This document shows positions 23,022-33,573 of a stretch of 64,000 bases of DNA, piece by piece. The DNA is taken from contig OX419762.1 of the NCBI GenBank assembly GCA_948567375.1, positions 38,359,034 through 38,423,033 on the forward strand, given 5' to 3'. The notes under the pieces are model-generated. The model saw nothing but the letters and a program-made list of their open reading frames with translations, was not told the DNA's origin and ran no database searches. Every line of letters starts with the position of its first letter. The stretch's first letter is position 1. The position numbers and the translations under genes are program-made. The DNA comes from Lunularia cruciata (lineage: Eukaryota; Streptophyta; Marchantiopsida; Lunulariales; Lunulariaceae).

Positions 23022-23835
23022 CTACTTTCTCTACAATGAGGAGATTTTGCCTAGGTTTGGTCCACCCATTTGCATCTTCATTACTCACTTGTGAGTGTGG
23101 TTCTACACTAGATGCAGCAGTGGTACACATGACGCGGTGTCCTTTTGGAGGACATAGGATAGCCACCCATGATGCCATTAGGGACGTAGAGTTTGCTATG
23201 GCACAAGAGAGTGGATACTTGGCTTGGATGGAGAGTTTGTATGCTTGGCAAACGACACGTGTCAGGGCAGACTTATACTTTGTCCGATATGATCAGGTGA
23301 CAATAGCAGATGTCGTGGTTACAGACCCTACGTGGGATATAGTTTTGGAGGGAGTGATTACCCATCCCCATGGATGGGCGGCAAGTGCAGCAGCAGGTCG
23401 CAAGGTCTCCAAGTATAGGGGCATGTAGCGAGGTCACCTCTTTGTTCCTCTAGCCTTGGAGTTATATGGAGCGATGGACACGGCATTCGACACATTTGTC
23501 AAGGAGTGCACGAGAGCTTATCATGTTAGGCATCAGGGGATACCACTCTCACTCTCATACTTTGTAGCATATTAGAGACGACGTGTGTCCATTGCTCTAC
23601 AGAGGGCAGTGGCTGGTGCAATCCATAGGAGAGCAATCACATTAGGTGATGTTTCTTCGGATGCTCCAGTTGTGTGTAGACCGTATGACTTGCATAGCTC
23701 GGATATCTTAGGTGTGGTAGTGCAGATTTCTCATATAGACTCTATTGGGGCTTAGCTCCATGTTACCTTTTTTGTCTCTCTCTTGTACGGCTTGATAGGG
23801 TGTTCCCATCCTTCGTTTTTCCTACACGGTAGCCT
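23022..23835 (+). mobile_element. LINE A copy L2 (5'-truncated, 0.8 kb)
   Basis: Starts at CTACTTTCTCTACAATGAG, equivalent to position 19.65 kb of the full copy, and keeps the knuckle (CECGSTLDAAVVHMTRC), HDAIRD, RADLYFV / IADVVVTDP and the tail (TTGGGGCTTAGCTCCATG to CCTACACGGTAGCC). The stop codon TAG (23753-23755) again sits in the first hairpin. Two earlier in-frame stops (after RGM near 23426 and in the YFVAY region near 23573) disable it. Confidence 0.75.
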
Positions 23836-23999
23836 GTCATAAAAAAAAACAGTGATTGCATACAATGTATATGATAGATTCAGAAATGTCAGGCTTGTCA
23901 TTGTTTTCAAAGAACCAGTGGTTAATGATTTATTTATGTAGATCCTGATCTTATGACAAATTATCAAGTACAGCCTTACAATCCCTGTACAATCGACAT

Positions 24000-24835
24000 T
24001 CTAGTCTTAGTCTCATTATTTGCAATCAAATCCTCGAATCGTTTAATCATTTAATCATTTAATCATCTAACCTGCGATCTTATCACTTATGTAACCCAAT
24101 ACTATAGTCTAATGTAGACCCAATTAAGGCGATGGTATTAATTTGCTTCCTTTCAGCTGATTCTAGATTTGGAACCAGTTTTACTCGTTCGGCCAAAATT
24201 CATAATGGTGGACTTTGGCAATGCAATCAGGAAGTTTAACATCTTTCTAACAGGAATCTTAACAACTTTTGTTCGGAGGACACCCTGTTTCTTTAGCAGA
24301 AGCTGGCATACAACAAGTCAGGTGTAAAAGTCCTTCCCCTGTCTCGTCTTTGTTCTGTATCTCACGACAAAATTCTTAGGCATTGATGTGATTCCACTGT
24401 CAAGCCCAGACAAACACCAGATAGCCACTCCTAGTTTGCCTTCCTCCTGGTTACTTTCTGAACATATCTCTTGACACTTTTGCGTGGTTAAGCAGTCAAC
24501 CGTAGGACAAGAAGGTACTTCCGGCCTGAGGATGTAGTTAGCCAGTGACTTGGAGATATTGCCTTGGAAGTTAACTACTCTCACGACCCCTTGCGCAAAA
24601 TGGGCCACATCCAATTCAGAAGTTTGACTCTGGTTTTCTCACACAATTAAGGTACGTTTTTTATGATTCCGTCCATAAGAGTATGACTAGCACTAGCCCA
24701 AATAATTTCTCCAAGTTTGTATATTTTCACTTGCTGCCAAGTTTTAGTCCGGTGACCATTGTCCTTCAGAATTAGTCTTGCAAATGATTAACCATTAGTG
24801 TTAAACAAATCCCATAACTTGTTCCGGGCATGCAG
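24000..24835. other. Island sequence, no firm gene
   Basis: A minus-strand reading of 98 codons (24318-24614, with a segment LRPEVPSCPTVDCLTTQKC) looks codon-like but has no recognised family or splice partners. Confidence 0.3.
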
Positions 24836-27325
24836 GGTAGAGGAGGTGGCTGCTAGATTTTTTCTATTTTAAGCAGAGGATTGAGTGGCACTCCAAGAGG
24901 AGTCTGTTAGGACTACACGATGTAGGAGACAAGTTTTGCCACCCGATACCACATAGTCCACTCCATTACGATGGTGTAGGACATTGGGTCAAGTGGGAGA
25001 GTTGAGTAGAGCAGCACAAGCGCTACATGTCTATGGCTAGTTCTACTTATTAGACTATCTCTTCCCTATGCTCATTACATCCTATTGCAATAGAGGTACT
25101 ACCACTAGAGGTCTTAGATTATCAGCCTTAGTAGCCTTTATGTCTTGATAGATCACTTTTTGCACAAGCATTGTGCATTGCTCCTCGTCTTTTCTCAAGA
25201 GACTTGTTAGGGATGGTTTATGAGCACCTTAGAGATTAATGTCAAGCAGATGATCCTTCTAGTGGTCTTATCAAGTTGTTTCAGGTGGCTAGAATAGTAG
25301 CAAGAGTAGACATTCCTATGTCTGTTAGTCGGGTGTTAGGTGCTAGTCGACTTCTTGCGATGGAGAAGGACATGAGGAGCATTAGACCGATTGCTATTGG
25401 AGAGATCTTTTTGTGTTTGGTCAGTCGTACCATTGTCCTTCAGCATCGTTCTCACTTTTGACAACACCTCAATCCGCATCAATTTGGAGTAGCTACACCT
25501 AGAGGATGTGAGGCTATATCTCTAAGCATTAGGGCACTCCTAGATATCTATCCGGAGTGGGTAGTCCTACAGGTAGATGTTAAGAACACTTTTAATAACG
25601 TCTCATGAGCATCCATCTTTAGAGAGCTTAGGGAGGCTAGTGTATCATTGGCGAGTCTTATTCCTTTTGTGTAGTCTTTTTATGGCTCTCCCGCTTCTCT
25701 TTACTACCAGCATGGTTGTTCACAGGAGGGAGTCACCGTCTTGGAGTCAATTGTTTGTACACATCAGGGAGATCCTTTATCACATTTATAGATGGACTAC
25801 GTTCTTAGAGTGCCAATAGGATCCAAGGATTTTGTCACATGCTTCTTAGAGACTTCCCTTGTAGAAGATGTTCTCCATGTGGATGACCTTCCTTTACTCA
25901 GAGATCCGTAGGTGGCATTTGGTATACTCTCCTTTAATATTGCTCATAAACCGACTTACCTAACTCTTATAGTTCCCCCTTCATTGTCCTTCCTATCAAG
26001 TCTGAGAGCCTTTGATAGGAGGATTATGGGAGTCTTTGGTGATATTATTGGACCATGGACATTTGAGTGTGTGACAGTAGATTTGGCATGTAAACAAAAG
26101 GCTTTGTCGGTCTTGTGTGGAGGGGTTTGCTTGCTATCTAGGGAGGAGATGGCACCTATAGCATTTTTGGGTAGTTGGGTTCTCACAGCACCCCTACTTT
26201 CCTCTCATTTTGTGGTTGTTGATAGTCCAGTTTTGGAGACTTGTGTGATAGAGGTGAAGGAGGGATCCTTTTCTCTCTAGATGTTATTGCGGTAAACAAG
26301 AGATAGTCTATCTCCACTTGCACACTTTCCATCTTTTGCTTCACTATCGTCAAATTGGACTAGAGCTTTACGGTCTTCCTTGATGGAGCGAAAGTGTGAG
26401 CATACGCTACATTCTCTCTTAGTTGACTCGTCCATTCCTTAGACTACTAAAGCATGTCTTCACTCGCTCCGCAAGGATGCAAGCTCTTTGATCCTAGCTC
26501 GATTGTGCACCGGGCATTTTGACTCACACCAACTACTTTCTCTACATCAATGAGGTTTTGCCTAGGTTTGGTCTACCCATTTGCATCTTCATTACTCACT
26601 TGTGAGTGTTGTTCTACACTAGATGCAGCATTGGTCCATATGACATGGTGTCCTTTTGGAGGACAAAGGATAGCTACCCATGATGCTATCAAGGACACAG
26701 TGTTTGCTATGGCACAAGAGAGTGGATACTTGGCTTGGAGGGAGCACTCGTGTGCTTTGCAAATGACATGTGTCAAGGTAGACTTATACTTGGTCCAAGG
26801 TGATCAAGTGAAAGTAGCGGATGTTGTGGTTACGGACCCTACGCGGGATACAGTTTCGGAGGGAGTGATTACCCATCCCCTTGGATGGGCGGTGAGTGCA
26901 GAAGCAGGTCGCAAGGTTTCCAAGTATAGGGGCATGCAACGAGGTCACCTCTTTGTTCCTCTAGCCTTGGAGTTATATGGAGCAATGGACAAATTTGTCA
27001 GGGAGTGTGCGAGAACTTATCATGTTAGGCGCAAGGGGTATCACTCTCACTCTCATACTTTGTAGTATATTTTAGACAGCGTGTGTCCCTCGCTCTACAT
27101 AGGGTAGTGGCCGGTGCAATCCATAGGAGAGCACACTAGGTAATGTTTCTTCGAATGCTCCAGTTGTTTAGGGTAGCTCGGATATCTTAGACTCATTAGG
27201 GTAGATTTCTCATATAGACTCTATTGGGGCTAAGCTCCATTTTACCCTCTTTTTTTTCTCTCCCTTGTAAGGCTTGATGGGGTCTTCCCATCCTTCGTTA
27301 TCCATCGTGTTTTCTACGCGGTCGC
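24836..27325 (+). mobile_element. LINE A copy L3 (5'-truncated, internal deletion)
   Basis: Plus-strand copy beginning in the region just upstream of the RT and running to the tail. It preserves SVSRVLGASRLLAMEKDM, IRPIAIGEIF, VLQVDVKNTFNNVS, LRAFDRRIMGVFGDII, the knuckle (CECCSTLDAALVHMTWC), KVDLYLV / VADVVVTDP and KVSKYRGM. An internal deletion near 25780 joins the motif B region directly to the ITFIDGL region, removing motif C (LADD), so it cannot encode an active RT. The tail ends at GCGGTCGCC near 27325 and is followed by a 19-20 bp tandem repeat. Confidence 0.75.
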
Positions 27326-27359
27326 CCTTGTTGTATCTTGTCGCCCTTGTTGTATCTTG
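27321..27359. repeat. 19-bp tandem repeat at the 3' junction of LINE A copy L3
   Basis: GTCGCCCTTGTTGTATCTT occurs twice in succession. Its first bases overlap the terminal GCGGTCGCC of the LINE tail. Confidence 0.8.
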
Positions 27360-27561
27360 TTCAAACGCTGTTTAGGACCTAGTGTAGATTGCACGATGAG
27401 ACGAAGCTTTCCAGAATTAGGGTTCACGATTTGCGGACAGATTCTATGACAAGTATGTGTAGGACGGCATGCCGTCTCATTGTTTGTCGATGACCGGACT
27501 GACTGCTATGGAGTATCTCTAATTCTTAAACTAGACAAAAATGTGTCTGCATCGTCGACGT

Positions 27562-27583
27562 GTGTTCTACGCGGTCGCCTTTT
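27562..27583 (+). mobile_element. LINE A terminal fragment T6 (about 22 bp)
   Basis: GTGTTCTACGCGGTCGCC plus TTTT matches the last 22 bp of the tail only. Short, but the match to other copies is exact over GTTCTACGCGGTCGCC. Confidence 0.45.
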
Positions 27584-27962
27584 CTCGTTGACATGGCGAA
27601 GAGCGGTGATATTTTCATCTGAACTTCCACATTCTGTCCGTCACTGTCAATGCCAGATTGTGTCAGCTTTGATCTCGGTTCAGTGTGCCCTTAAATTTTC
27701 TTCTGCAGTTCTCTGCAACTCTCTGCTAAGGAAGATTACCCGTGTCTCACCTGGGAAAGTTAATTTCCCCACATCTTGCCAACCCGGGAATCGCGAGTCC
27801 GCTTTTAAGACGAAGATTATATACTAGCTCCCTCCTTTGCCTGTGGCAGATTCTTCGGTACTATCTTGCTGCTTGACTTTGTTTCCTGTATATCCTCGAC
27901 GGAAATGGTGGTAATGCTTGCCTCCACTGGCTCTGGGAATCCTGGTGGTGCGTGGAGCAATC

Positions 27963-28589
27963 ATGGTGCGTGATCCTTCGATTGAAATCAAGAAGACAGG
28001 TAGATGTTGGTTTTCTCATCCTTCGGCTGACAAAATGCAAGAGAACGCCATTTGCCGCTTACGTTTCATCTCCGCACCGTGCAACACCCTCCTCTACAGC
28101 CTGTCTGCTGATGCCACTCTGATCGGAAAGGATAATCCATTCCAGTGAAAGTAATTATATCATCGAGCCAAGTTCGTTCTTTGTTTCCAAGCTAAGTCTA
28201 CACTGATGATTTCCTAAAGCCGTGCCAGATCAAGACGACAAGCCAACGATCGCGGGAGTATTAGAAATTATGTTCCTACATGGGCTGCAGCTGACACGTC
28301 TGAGAACTGTAGCACAGAATGCGTACAAGACAAACTGGCTGTCTGTTTGTGGAACTCATTTGTTGGCCCCAAACATTTCCTCCCGGGGATTTCCAACTTA
28401 AAGTTCGAGTCGTATCAATATCGTATTACTGCCGCCGTACCAACAGGCACTGTAACTCGCTACGATCTGTCTCGTATCGGTGAATGTCTGGCTGAGAATA
28501 TCACCAAGTCGTCATTTGCCAATGTGGGCCTGGAGTACCAGTCATATTGTTTGGACATAGCTATGGAAACTTTGCGGTTCTGCAAGTGA
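27963..28589 (+). CDS. Putative two-exon gene, unrecognised product (183 codons)
   Basis: Exon 1 27963-28144 (start ATG, MVRDPSIEIKKTG...), a 75-bp intron 28145-28219 (GTGAAAGTAA...CTACACTGATGATTTCCTAAAG) and exon 2 28220-28589. The phase fits (2/1). Exon 2 is open for over 120 codons and looks protein-like (GPKHFLPGISNLKFESYQYR, then SSFANVGLEYQSYC), with several Cys. No domain recognised. The first exon alone would stop just after the proposed donor. Start uncertain. The model is by eye. Confidence 0.35.
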
Positions 28590-28772
28590 TATGTATTGCA
28601 GATGATTGACTTAGCGGGAGACAGTCCAGTGAGAGTTTGAACACTTTATAGAATAATTAGGAGTTCACTATTCTCAATTCTCGGACAGGATAATATGGAA
28701 TGTAGAATACATTATGCACAAGTGAATACTTGTCTCCAGAATCGAGTTGTTCATGCGCTGATAATCTACCCT

Positions 28773-28861
28773 TCGGGGTTGAGCCCCATTTTACCCTTTT
28801 CATCACTCCCTTGTACGGCTTGATGGGGTCTTCCCATCCTTCGTTCTTTCTACGCGGTCGC
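28773..28861 (+). mobile_element. LINE A 3'-tail fragment T7 (tail only)
   Basis: CGGGGTTGAGCCCCATTTTACCC through GATGGGGTCTTCCCATC to CTACGCGGTCGC. The first hairpin keeps pairing (GGGGTTGAGCCCC) despite changes. No ORF sequence precedes it. Confidence 0.75.
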
Positions 28862-29160
28862 TTTTTCTCCCTTTGATAGTACACCCGTGCTAAAGATTTG
28901 TGAATCTTTATATCCATACTTTGGAGTTCTCTGACAGGTTTGTAAGGTATTCTACCATCCATACTTTCAGGTTTGAGATTCCGTATTCTAGCATTTACAT
29001 ATACAAATTCTCTCCCCATTGTCTGATCACAACCTCCACTGTTGTACTCTGTAGTTTGTGGGCCATCTTTCAGTTTGGGCACCGTACAACGCTTTGGTGA
29101 AACAGAGCATCAGGGAGGGACATCGGCGCGGATCACATTGAAGCATATCTCTTTTCCACA

Positions 29161-29250
29161 TGAGCCTAGCCCCATTTTACCTCTTTTGTCTCTACCTTGT
29201 ACCGCTTGATGGGGTCTTCCCATCCTTCATGTGTTCTATGTCGTCGCCTT
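29161..29250 (+). mobile_element. LINE A 3'-tail fragment T8 (tail only)
   Basis: TGAGCCTAGCCCCATTTTACC through the TTGATGGGGTCTTCCCATC hairpin to TCTATGTCGTCGCC. Unrelated sequence lies immediately upstream. Confidence 0.7.
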
Positions 29251-30765
29251 TTTCCTCTCTTCTCCAGATGCAGGGCGGACAAATGTTGATTCGATGATCG
29301 TTTCCTCAAGCCGAAAGATTATATCAGCGGATTAGTGGTAAATGGTATGGCAGCATGCACGACTGAGTAACCATAGGTGTATATTATGACGAAACTGTTA
29401 CAGATCTGTTGACCACACGCTGTCAGGTACAAATTGACGGCGAATGTCAAGGTGCTAAGTGTCTACTTACAGTTTGACTTCGTACTCGTCCTTAGTACAC
29501 TCAAGCAAAAGCAGTTGAGATCACTCTCAACTCCTCAAAAGAAACACAGAAGGGGAGAAGGTTCACATTTGCTCTTTCCGTCGACGACAGAATTGTATGA
29601 CCTAAGCGATAAAAATTAAAATAGTCAGCCAAGCAGTGGGAACTGTAGGGAGAACATTGTGCAGATCGGATCCAAATTGAATTCTTTCAGAGAAAGTAAT
29701 TGCAAGGACGAGGGGAAAGTCGATTCCAACCATGTTTCCGTAACTAGTCTTCACGGCAAAGAGATAATCTTTCTATATAGATTTCATTCCTCATGGCCTC
29801 CCAATCATTAATCGACCATCCTCACCCTGGGTAAACGGAGTAGGATTGGAGATAGACGCAGAAGCAAGCGATAAGGTAGGGCCCTCTGAGAAAGGTGTAA
29901 AGAAAAATTATAAATCGGTATATCGTTCCTACCCAAGATAGACCAACAAGCATTGCTAAGCACTGTAGCATATTTGAATCGAGGCTCAATTTGGACAATA
30001 CACTGACATTCGCTGACTTCAACAGAGCTAGCAAAAATGAACAGAATTTCTGTCAAAACATCCGAGTGTATTTCTTGCAAGTGACCGAGTAATCTCTATA
30101 AAGCTCAACTCCATCATCCCGAATAAGCAGACTTTCACTGTAGGCCTGTCTCCCCCGGTAGCTCTTAGATTTCTCGAGTAAGGTACAAACGAAACTACTT
30201 CCACTTATCTGTGTCATTCGGAAGTTCATCTGATTTTCCAATTACTACTCTACCAACAGCTGTCTTCTCTGACAAGTAACTGGACTCTTATCACACTCGC
30301 ATGTCTGTTTGATTAATATAGAATGACACACTAATAGCGTCTTCCCCGTACGTTTTCTTTGCTCGCCATTGAGTCGCGAACGTTTGGAATCTGGCTCGTA
30401 TCAATGGAAAGAGGTTTTATTTACGACCGGGTAAGTTCAAGAGTATGAAATGAAAGCATCTGTAAGTTCACAGGAATCCGCAGGAATCACAGTGGAGAAC
30501 CCCAAGGTTCTCCACTCTCATAAAGCTCAGTTCCCTACAGGAACGAACGATCCAATATTCTTTGTGTGTAGAGTTTAACTTACAAGGCGGATTGCTCCAA
30601 ATTTCAAGAGTCGTCGCTCGACTTATGCACCCTGCAGTCATCCACCCGGCAGATGCACAGAAGAAAGGATGGATTGCAAAATTTTCCATCTTCAAAATTT
30701 GCGATCTTTATATACACAACTTACATGCTTACGTGATTGTGCCCCCTCTAAACTGTACTCATCAG
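29251..30765. other. Island sequence, possible exon fragments only
   Basis: Minus-strand readings at 29808-30080, 30053-30241 and 30468-30695 and a plus-strand reading at 30562-30780 look codon-like but lack recognised domains or convincing splice links. They may belong to the gene starting near 30797 or to an opposite-strand gene. An 11-bp-arm hairpin lies at 30491-30516. Confidence 0.35.
30491..30516. repeat. Hairpin, 11-bp perfect arms, 4-nt loop
   Basis: AGTGGAGAACC, CCAA, GGTTCTCCACT. Isolated from any clear gene end. Confidence 0.75.
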
Positions 30766-30796
30766 TCCTACTCCTTATGAAAGTGATATCGATGTG

Positions 30797-31891
30797 ATGG
30801 TTATTCGGCCTAAGCACCAAGAAATTTTTGGTTTGGACATCTCGCGACGTTCGGGTTTACGAAAAGTCACCGCACTAGTAGCGAACCTGTTCAACACGGA
30901 GAGACAGGAGATGTTCGAAGTAGAAAGACCATCGTGCGGAGACCTTGTACGAGTGACGATGAAACTAGGAACCAGGGTAACCGATGATTTGGGATGGATG
31001 ATAATGAGGAATTCCAAGAATAATAATTCTGGACAAGAAGAAAGGGCCAAAACTTCACTCTACTGGCTACCAGAACGAGCGCAAATGCCATGCACGTCGG
31101 ATAGAAGGTATCAAGCGATATTGGAAATACGAAAGAAATTTGGCTTCAATGTCCGTCACTCTCGTCCGCCGTCCCTGTTTAGTGATGAAGAGCTTCTATT
31201 CACCGAGTTTGGACAGCCTGTAAGTCCATAATGATCGACTGCTATCTGTAGCACGCATCCGGCACAGGGCAAGAACACACTTAGTTTCCATTCGTCGGGA
31301 GGAAATACGATTCGCCTGGTACAGAATCGGACAGCATTTGTGGTCAAGGCGATAGGTCAACGAGTCCTTGGAACTTGATTTGGCTTCATCCTGCTAATTT
31401 TTACCAATCAAAAGCTCTTAAGTCTGTGGCATGCATAACCTTTTAGCTTCCGATACGAAGGCAATCGTCAGAGCATTCTCTTCCAGAATTCCGAAGTCTG
31501 AAACTTAATTATCCTCATGAAATGCGGCCACGAAGCGTTCATGAATGGTGGAGATGGAACTTAAGATCACTAGGAGTTTGCTTGGCAGCCGGACTTAAAG
31601 AAACCTGCTTCATGTCTGAGAATCAGCCGCACTCTCTGATTCAAGAATACACTCAAAGAGTTGATCATTGGGCAGTAACTTGGGCATTGCAATGTACAGT
31701 GACACATTGGACCTCAACGGTACGAAGGTGTGAAGTGCCGGAATTCAATTGAATAATCCTCTCTTTAGGAAGGAACAAATGTGAAGGTGATTAGATTCAT
31801 TATGCTTCTCAATGAGGATACCGAAATGGATCTGACTGAGTGGCAGTTGCTTAGATGGAAAATCAAGAGCTTGGCTAGGACCAGGTCTTGA
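30797..31891 (+). CDS. Probable three-exon gene, unrecognised product (272 codons)
   Basis: Exon 1 30797-31219 (MVIRPKHQEIFGLD...LLFTEFGQP), a 227-bp intron with GTAAGT donor (31220) and CCTTTTAG acceptor, exon 2 31447-31719 (LPIRRQSSEHSLPEF...HWTST), a 49-bp intron 31720-31768 (GTACGA...CTCTCTTTAG) and exon 3 31769-31891 (EGTNVKVIRFIMLLNED...LARTRS, TGA). All three junctions are phase 0 and every exon is open, which is unlikely by chance. The protein is rich in Trp and Arg/Lys (HEWWRWNLRSLG, TEWQLLRWKIK). No family recognised. The frame is open upstream to about 30752 with an acceptor-like CATCAG before 30766, so a further 5' exon is possible. It lies 146 bp upstream of the 491-codon ORF on the same strand; a functional link is inferred from proximity only. 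Confidence 0.55.
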
Positions 31892-31997
31892 GAGAAGACA
31901 TATCCGGCCTGTTTCGTTTTGACTTCATGAAATCGTTTTCAGCCTTCGATTGGGGTTTCAGCCGATCTACTTTGACTCGATACTTCTATTGAGAAAG

Positions 31998-32005
31998 TTA
32001 TATAG
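31998..32005 (+). promoter_or_regulatory. Possible TATA-like element or splice acceptor before the W-repeat ORF
   Basis: TTATATAG lies 33-40 bp before the ATG at 32038. It could be a TATA-like box with a very short leader, or the acceptor of an upstream exon, since the frame is open from 31993 to the ATG. Confidence 0.25.
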
Positions 32006-32037
32006 ATATTCCGCCGCCCGACTCATCCAAGAGCAAG

Positions 32038-33513
32038 ATGGAATTCGGTAAAGCTACGGGACGATTGTCCTGGTATCCGGGAAAGCACGATTCTTGGAAA
32101 AGAGCGGCAGATTTCCAGTTAGCCCTGGTTGGCAGGAGAAGAGGTCCTTCATGGCTGGGTAAAATGAATGAGGACTTTGTACAAGCAGCCAAGGAAAGGC
32201 TGCTGGCACGGCAAGCTTCATGGATTGGTCACAGGGAGAAGACTGCAGCGGACTATGCAGCAGAAGCTAAAGCTAAACTTCTTCAGGAGAAATGGATAAA
32301 GTGGAAGAGGAGAATGAGTGAGAGGAGGGAGTACAATCAGCTTGGAAAATCGAGAGCGAAGACAGAGGATGAACTGGTAAAGGAAGCTAGGGACAAGACA
32401 CTGCAAGATGGGTGGGTTGAATGGAAGAGACGTGTTACCATAAAGAGAGAGTATGGACTGGGAAGAGATAGATCAAAGACCCCAGATGAGATTGCTCGAG
32501 ACGCCTGGGAGGCAAAAATGCACAATGGTTGGACCAAATGGAAGAAAAGACTCTCAGAGAAGAGAGAGTACACCCAGTTAGGTAGGAGTAGGTCGAAGAC
32601 TCGAGAAGAGCTGGAGAGAGAGCGGATTGCTTTAGGGCAGGAGAAGGGGTGGCTAGAACCATACAGAGGGAACTCGTTGAAGAAAGGATGGGTTAGGAGG
32701 TACCGAGGGTCCCTATGGAACGTTAGTTTGGAGAATAGTGCAGCAGCTTTAAGAAAGGTAGACGATCTTCGAGAGGCCAGAAGGTTGAGAAAGCTGGAGC
32801 TCGAGTGGGTGAAGAACATGAGAGGGGTTCAGGTGCCTAGAGGACTGGGGACAGAAATTAAACCCAAGACAGACGATGAGCTCTCCCTCGACAAAACCCA
32901 TGCAGAGTTGCAAAACTTGTGGGACGGTTTAACTTCCAAGCTGAAAAGAAAGATCACAACGTTTGGATTAGGCCCCAGAAGGTCTTTCACTAGTGAAGAG
33001 CTAGCCAGGATGGCGAGAAAAGAGGAGCTGGAGAATGGGTGGAAGAGGACTTATCTAAACGAAGAGGACACTCTGCCTCGGTTGGTCTGGTTGCCAAGGA
33101 TCAAAACCCAAGAGGAACTGGAGCTGGAGAGGCTTCACACGGAGTTGGAGAATGCATGGGAGGACGACGTCAGAATGCCTGAAGAGCCGACTCCAAAGCT
33201 GGATTGGCTGCCTACAGTTAAAATCAAAGAAGAGTTGAATCGTGAAAGGCTCCAGAAAAACCAGGAGGTGACCTGGAACAAGAAATACAAGACCTATGAT
33301 GAACTCCAAAGAGAATCTCCCACTGTCCAAGATCTAGTAATACAAGAGCTAGAAAAGATATGGGCTCTCGAGGACATGGATGTGGAAGTGAGACAGACAA
33401 GACGAGTACTTTACCAAGAGTTCATGGCAACCAATAAGAAGCTCGCGAGTTCAGAGTGCGAAAGTCTGAGAATGTACTACAACGACAAGGTAGAGATCGA
33501 TTTTGCGACTTAG
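32038..33513 (+). CDS. W-repeat protein: ten 39-40 residue units, no known family
   Basis: An intronless 491-codon ORF from ATG 32038 to TAG 33511-33513. After a 43-residue N-terminus (SWYPGKHDSWKRAADF) the protein is built from about ten units with consensus K-T-x-D/E-E-L, then x12, then W: the Trp is 18 residues after the first unit residue at 44/62, 68/86, 108/126, 147/165, 187/205, 277/295, 317/335, 356/374 and 395/413 (17 in the unit at 240/257). Units at 68-186 share WKRRxSEKREYxQLGxSRS; later units diverge (LVWLPRI, LDWLPTV). Charged, Lys/Arg/Glu-rich, probably helical. No signal peptide or membrane segment is evident. AATAAA lies at 33568. The repeats are diverged at DNA level, so this is an old repeat protein kept in frame. 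Function unknown; a scaffold or nucleic-acid-binding role is only a guess. Confidence 0.75.
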   Translation: MEFGKATGRLSWYPGKHDSWKRAADFQLALVGRRRGPSWLGKMNEDFVQAAKERLLARQASWIGHREKTAADYAAEAKAKLLQEKWIKWKRRMSERREYNQLGKSRAKTEDELVKEARDKTLQDGWVEWKRRVTIKREYGLGRDRSKTPDEIARDAWEAKMHNGWTKWKKRLSEKREYTQLGRSRSKTREELERERIALGQEKGWLEPYRGNSLKKGWVRRYRGSLWNVSLENSAAALRKVDDLREARRLRKLELEWVKNMRGVQVPRGLGTEIKPKTDDELSLDKTHAELQNLWDGLTSKLKRKITTFGLGPRRSFTSEELARMARKEELENGWKRTYLNEEDTLPRLVWLPRIKTQEELELERLHTELENAWEDDVRMPEEPTPKLDWLPTVKIKEELNRERLQKNQEVTWNKKYKTYDELQRESPTVQDLVIQELEKIWALEDMDVEVRQTRRVLYQEFMATNKKLASSECESLRMYYNDKVEIDFAT

Positions 33514-33567
33514 TGGAAACTGAGTAACGGATGGACGAATACCCAATGTGGTCATTCTCCACTCCTC

Positions 33568-33573
33568 AATAAA
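33568..33573 (+). terminator. Candidate polyadenylation signal
   Basis: AATAAA 55 bp after the stop codon of the W-repeat ORF, in CTCCTCAATAAAGACATA. Confidence 0.35.

Noticed and set aside
28657-29082. 141-codon minus-strand ORF
   Set aside because: It runs antisense through LINE A tail T7; the open reading comes from the tail sequence (PRRKNEGWEDPIKPYK is the reverse reading of the tail), so it is not a host gene.
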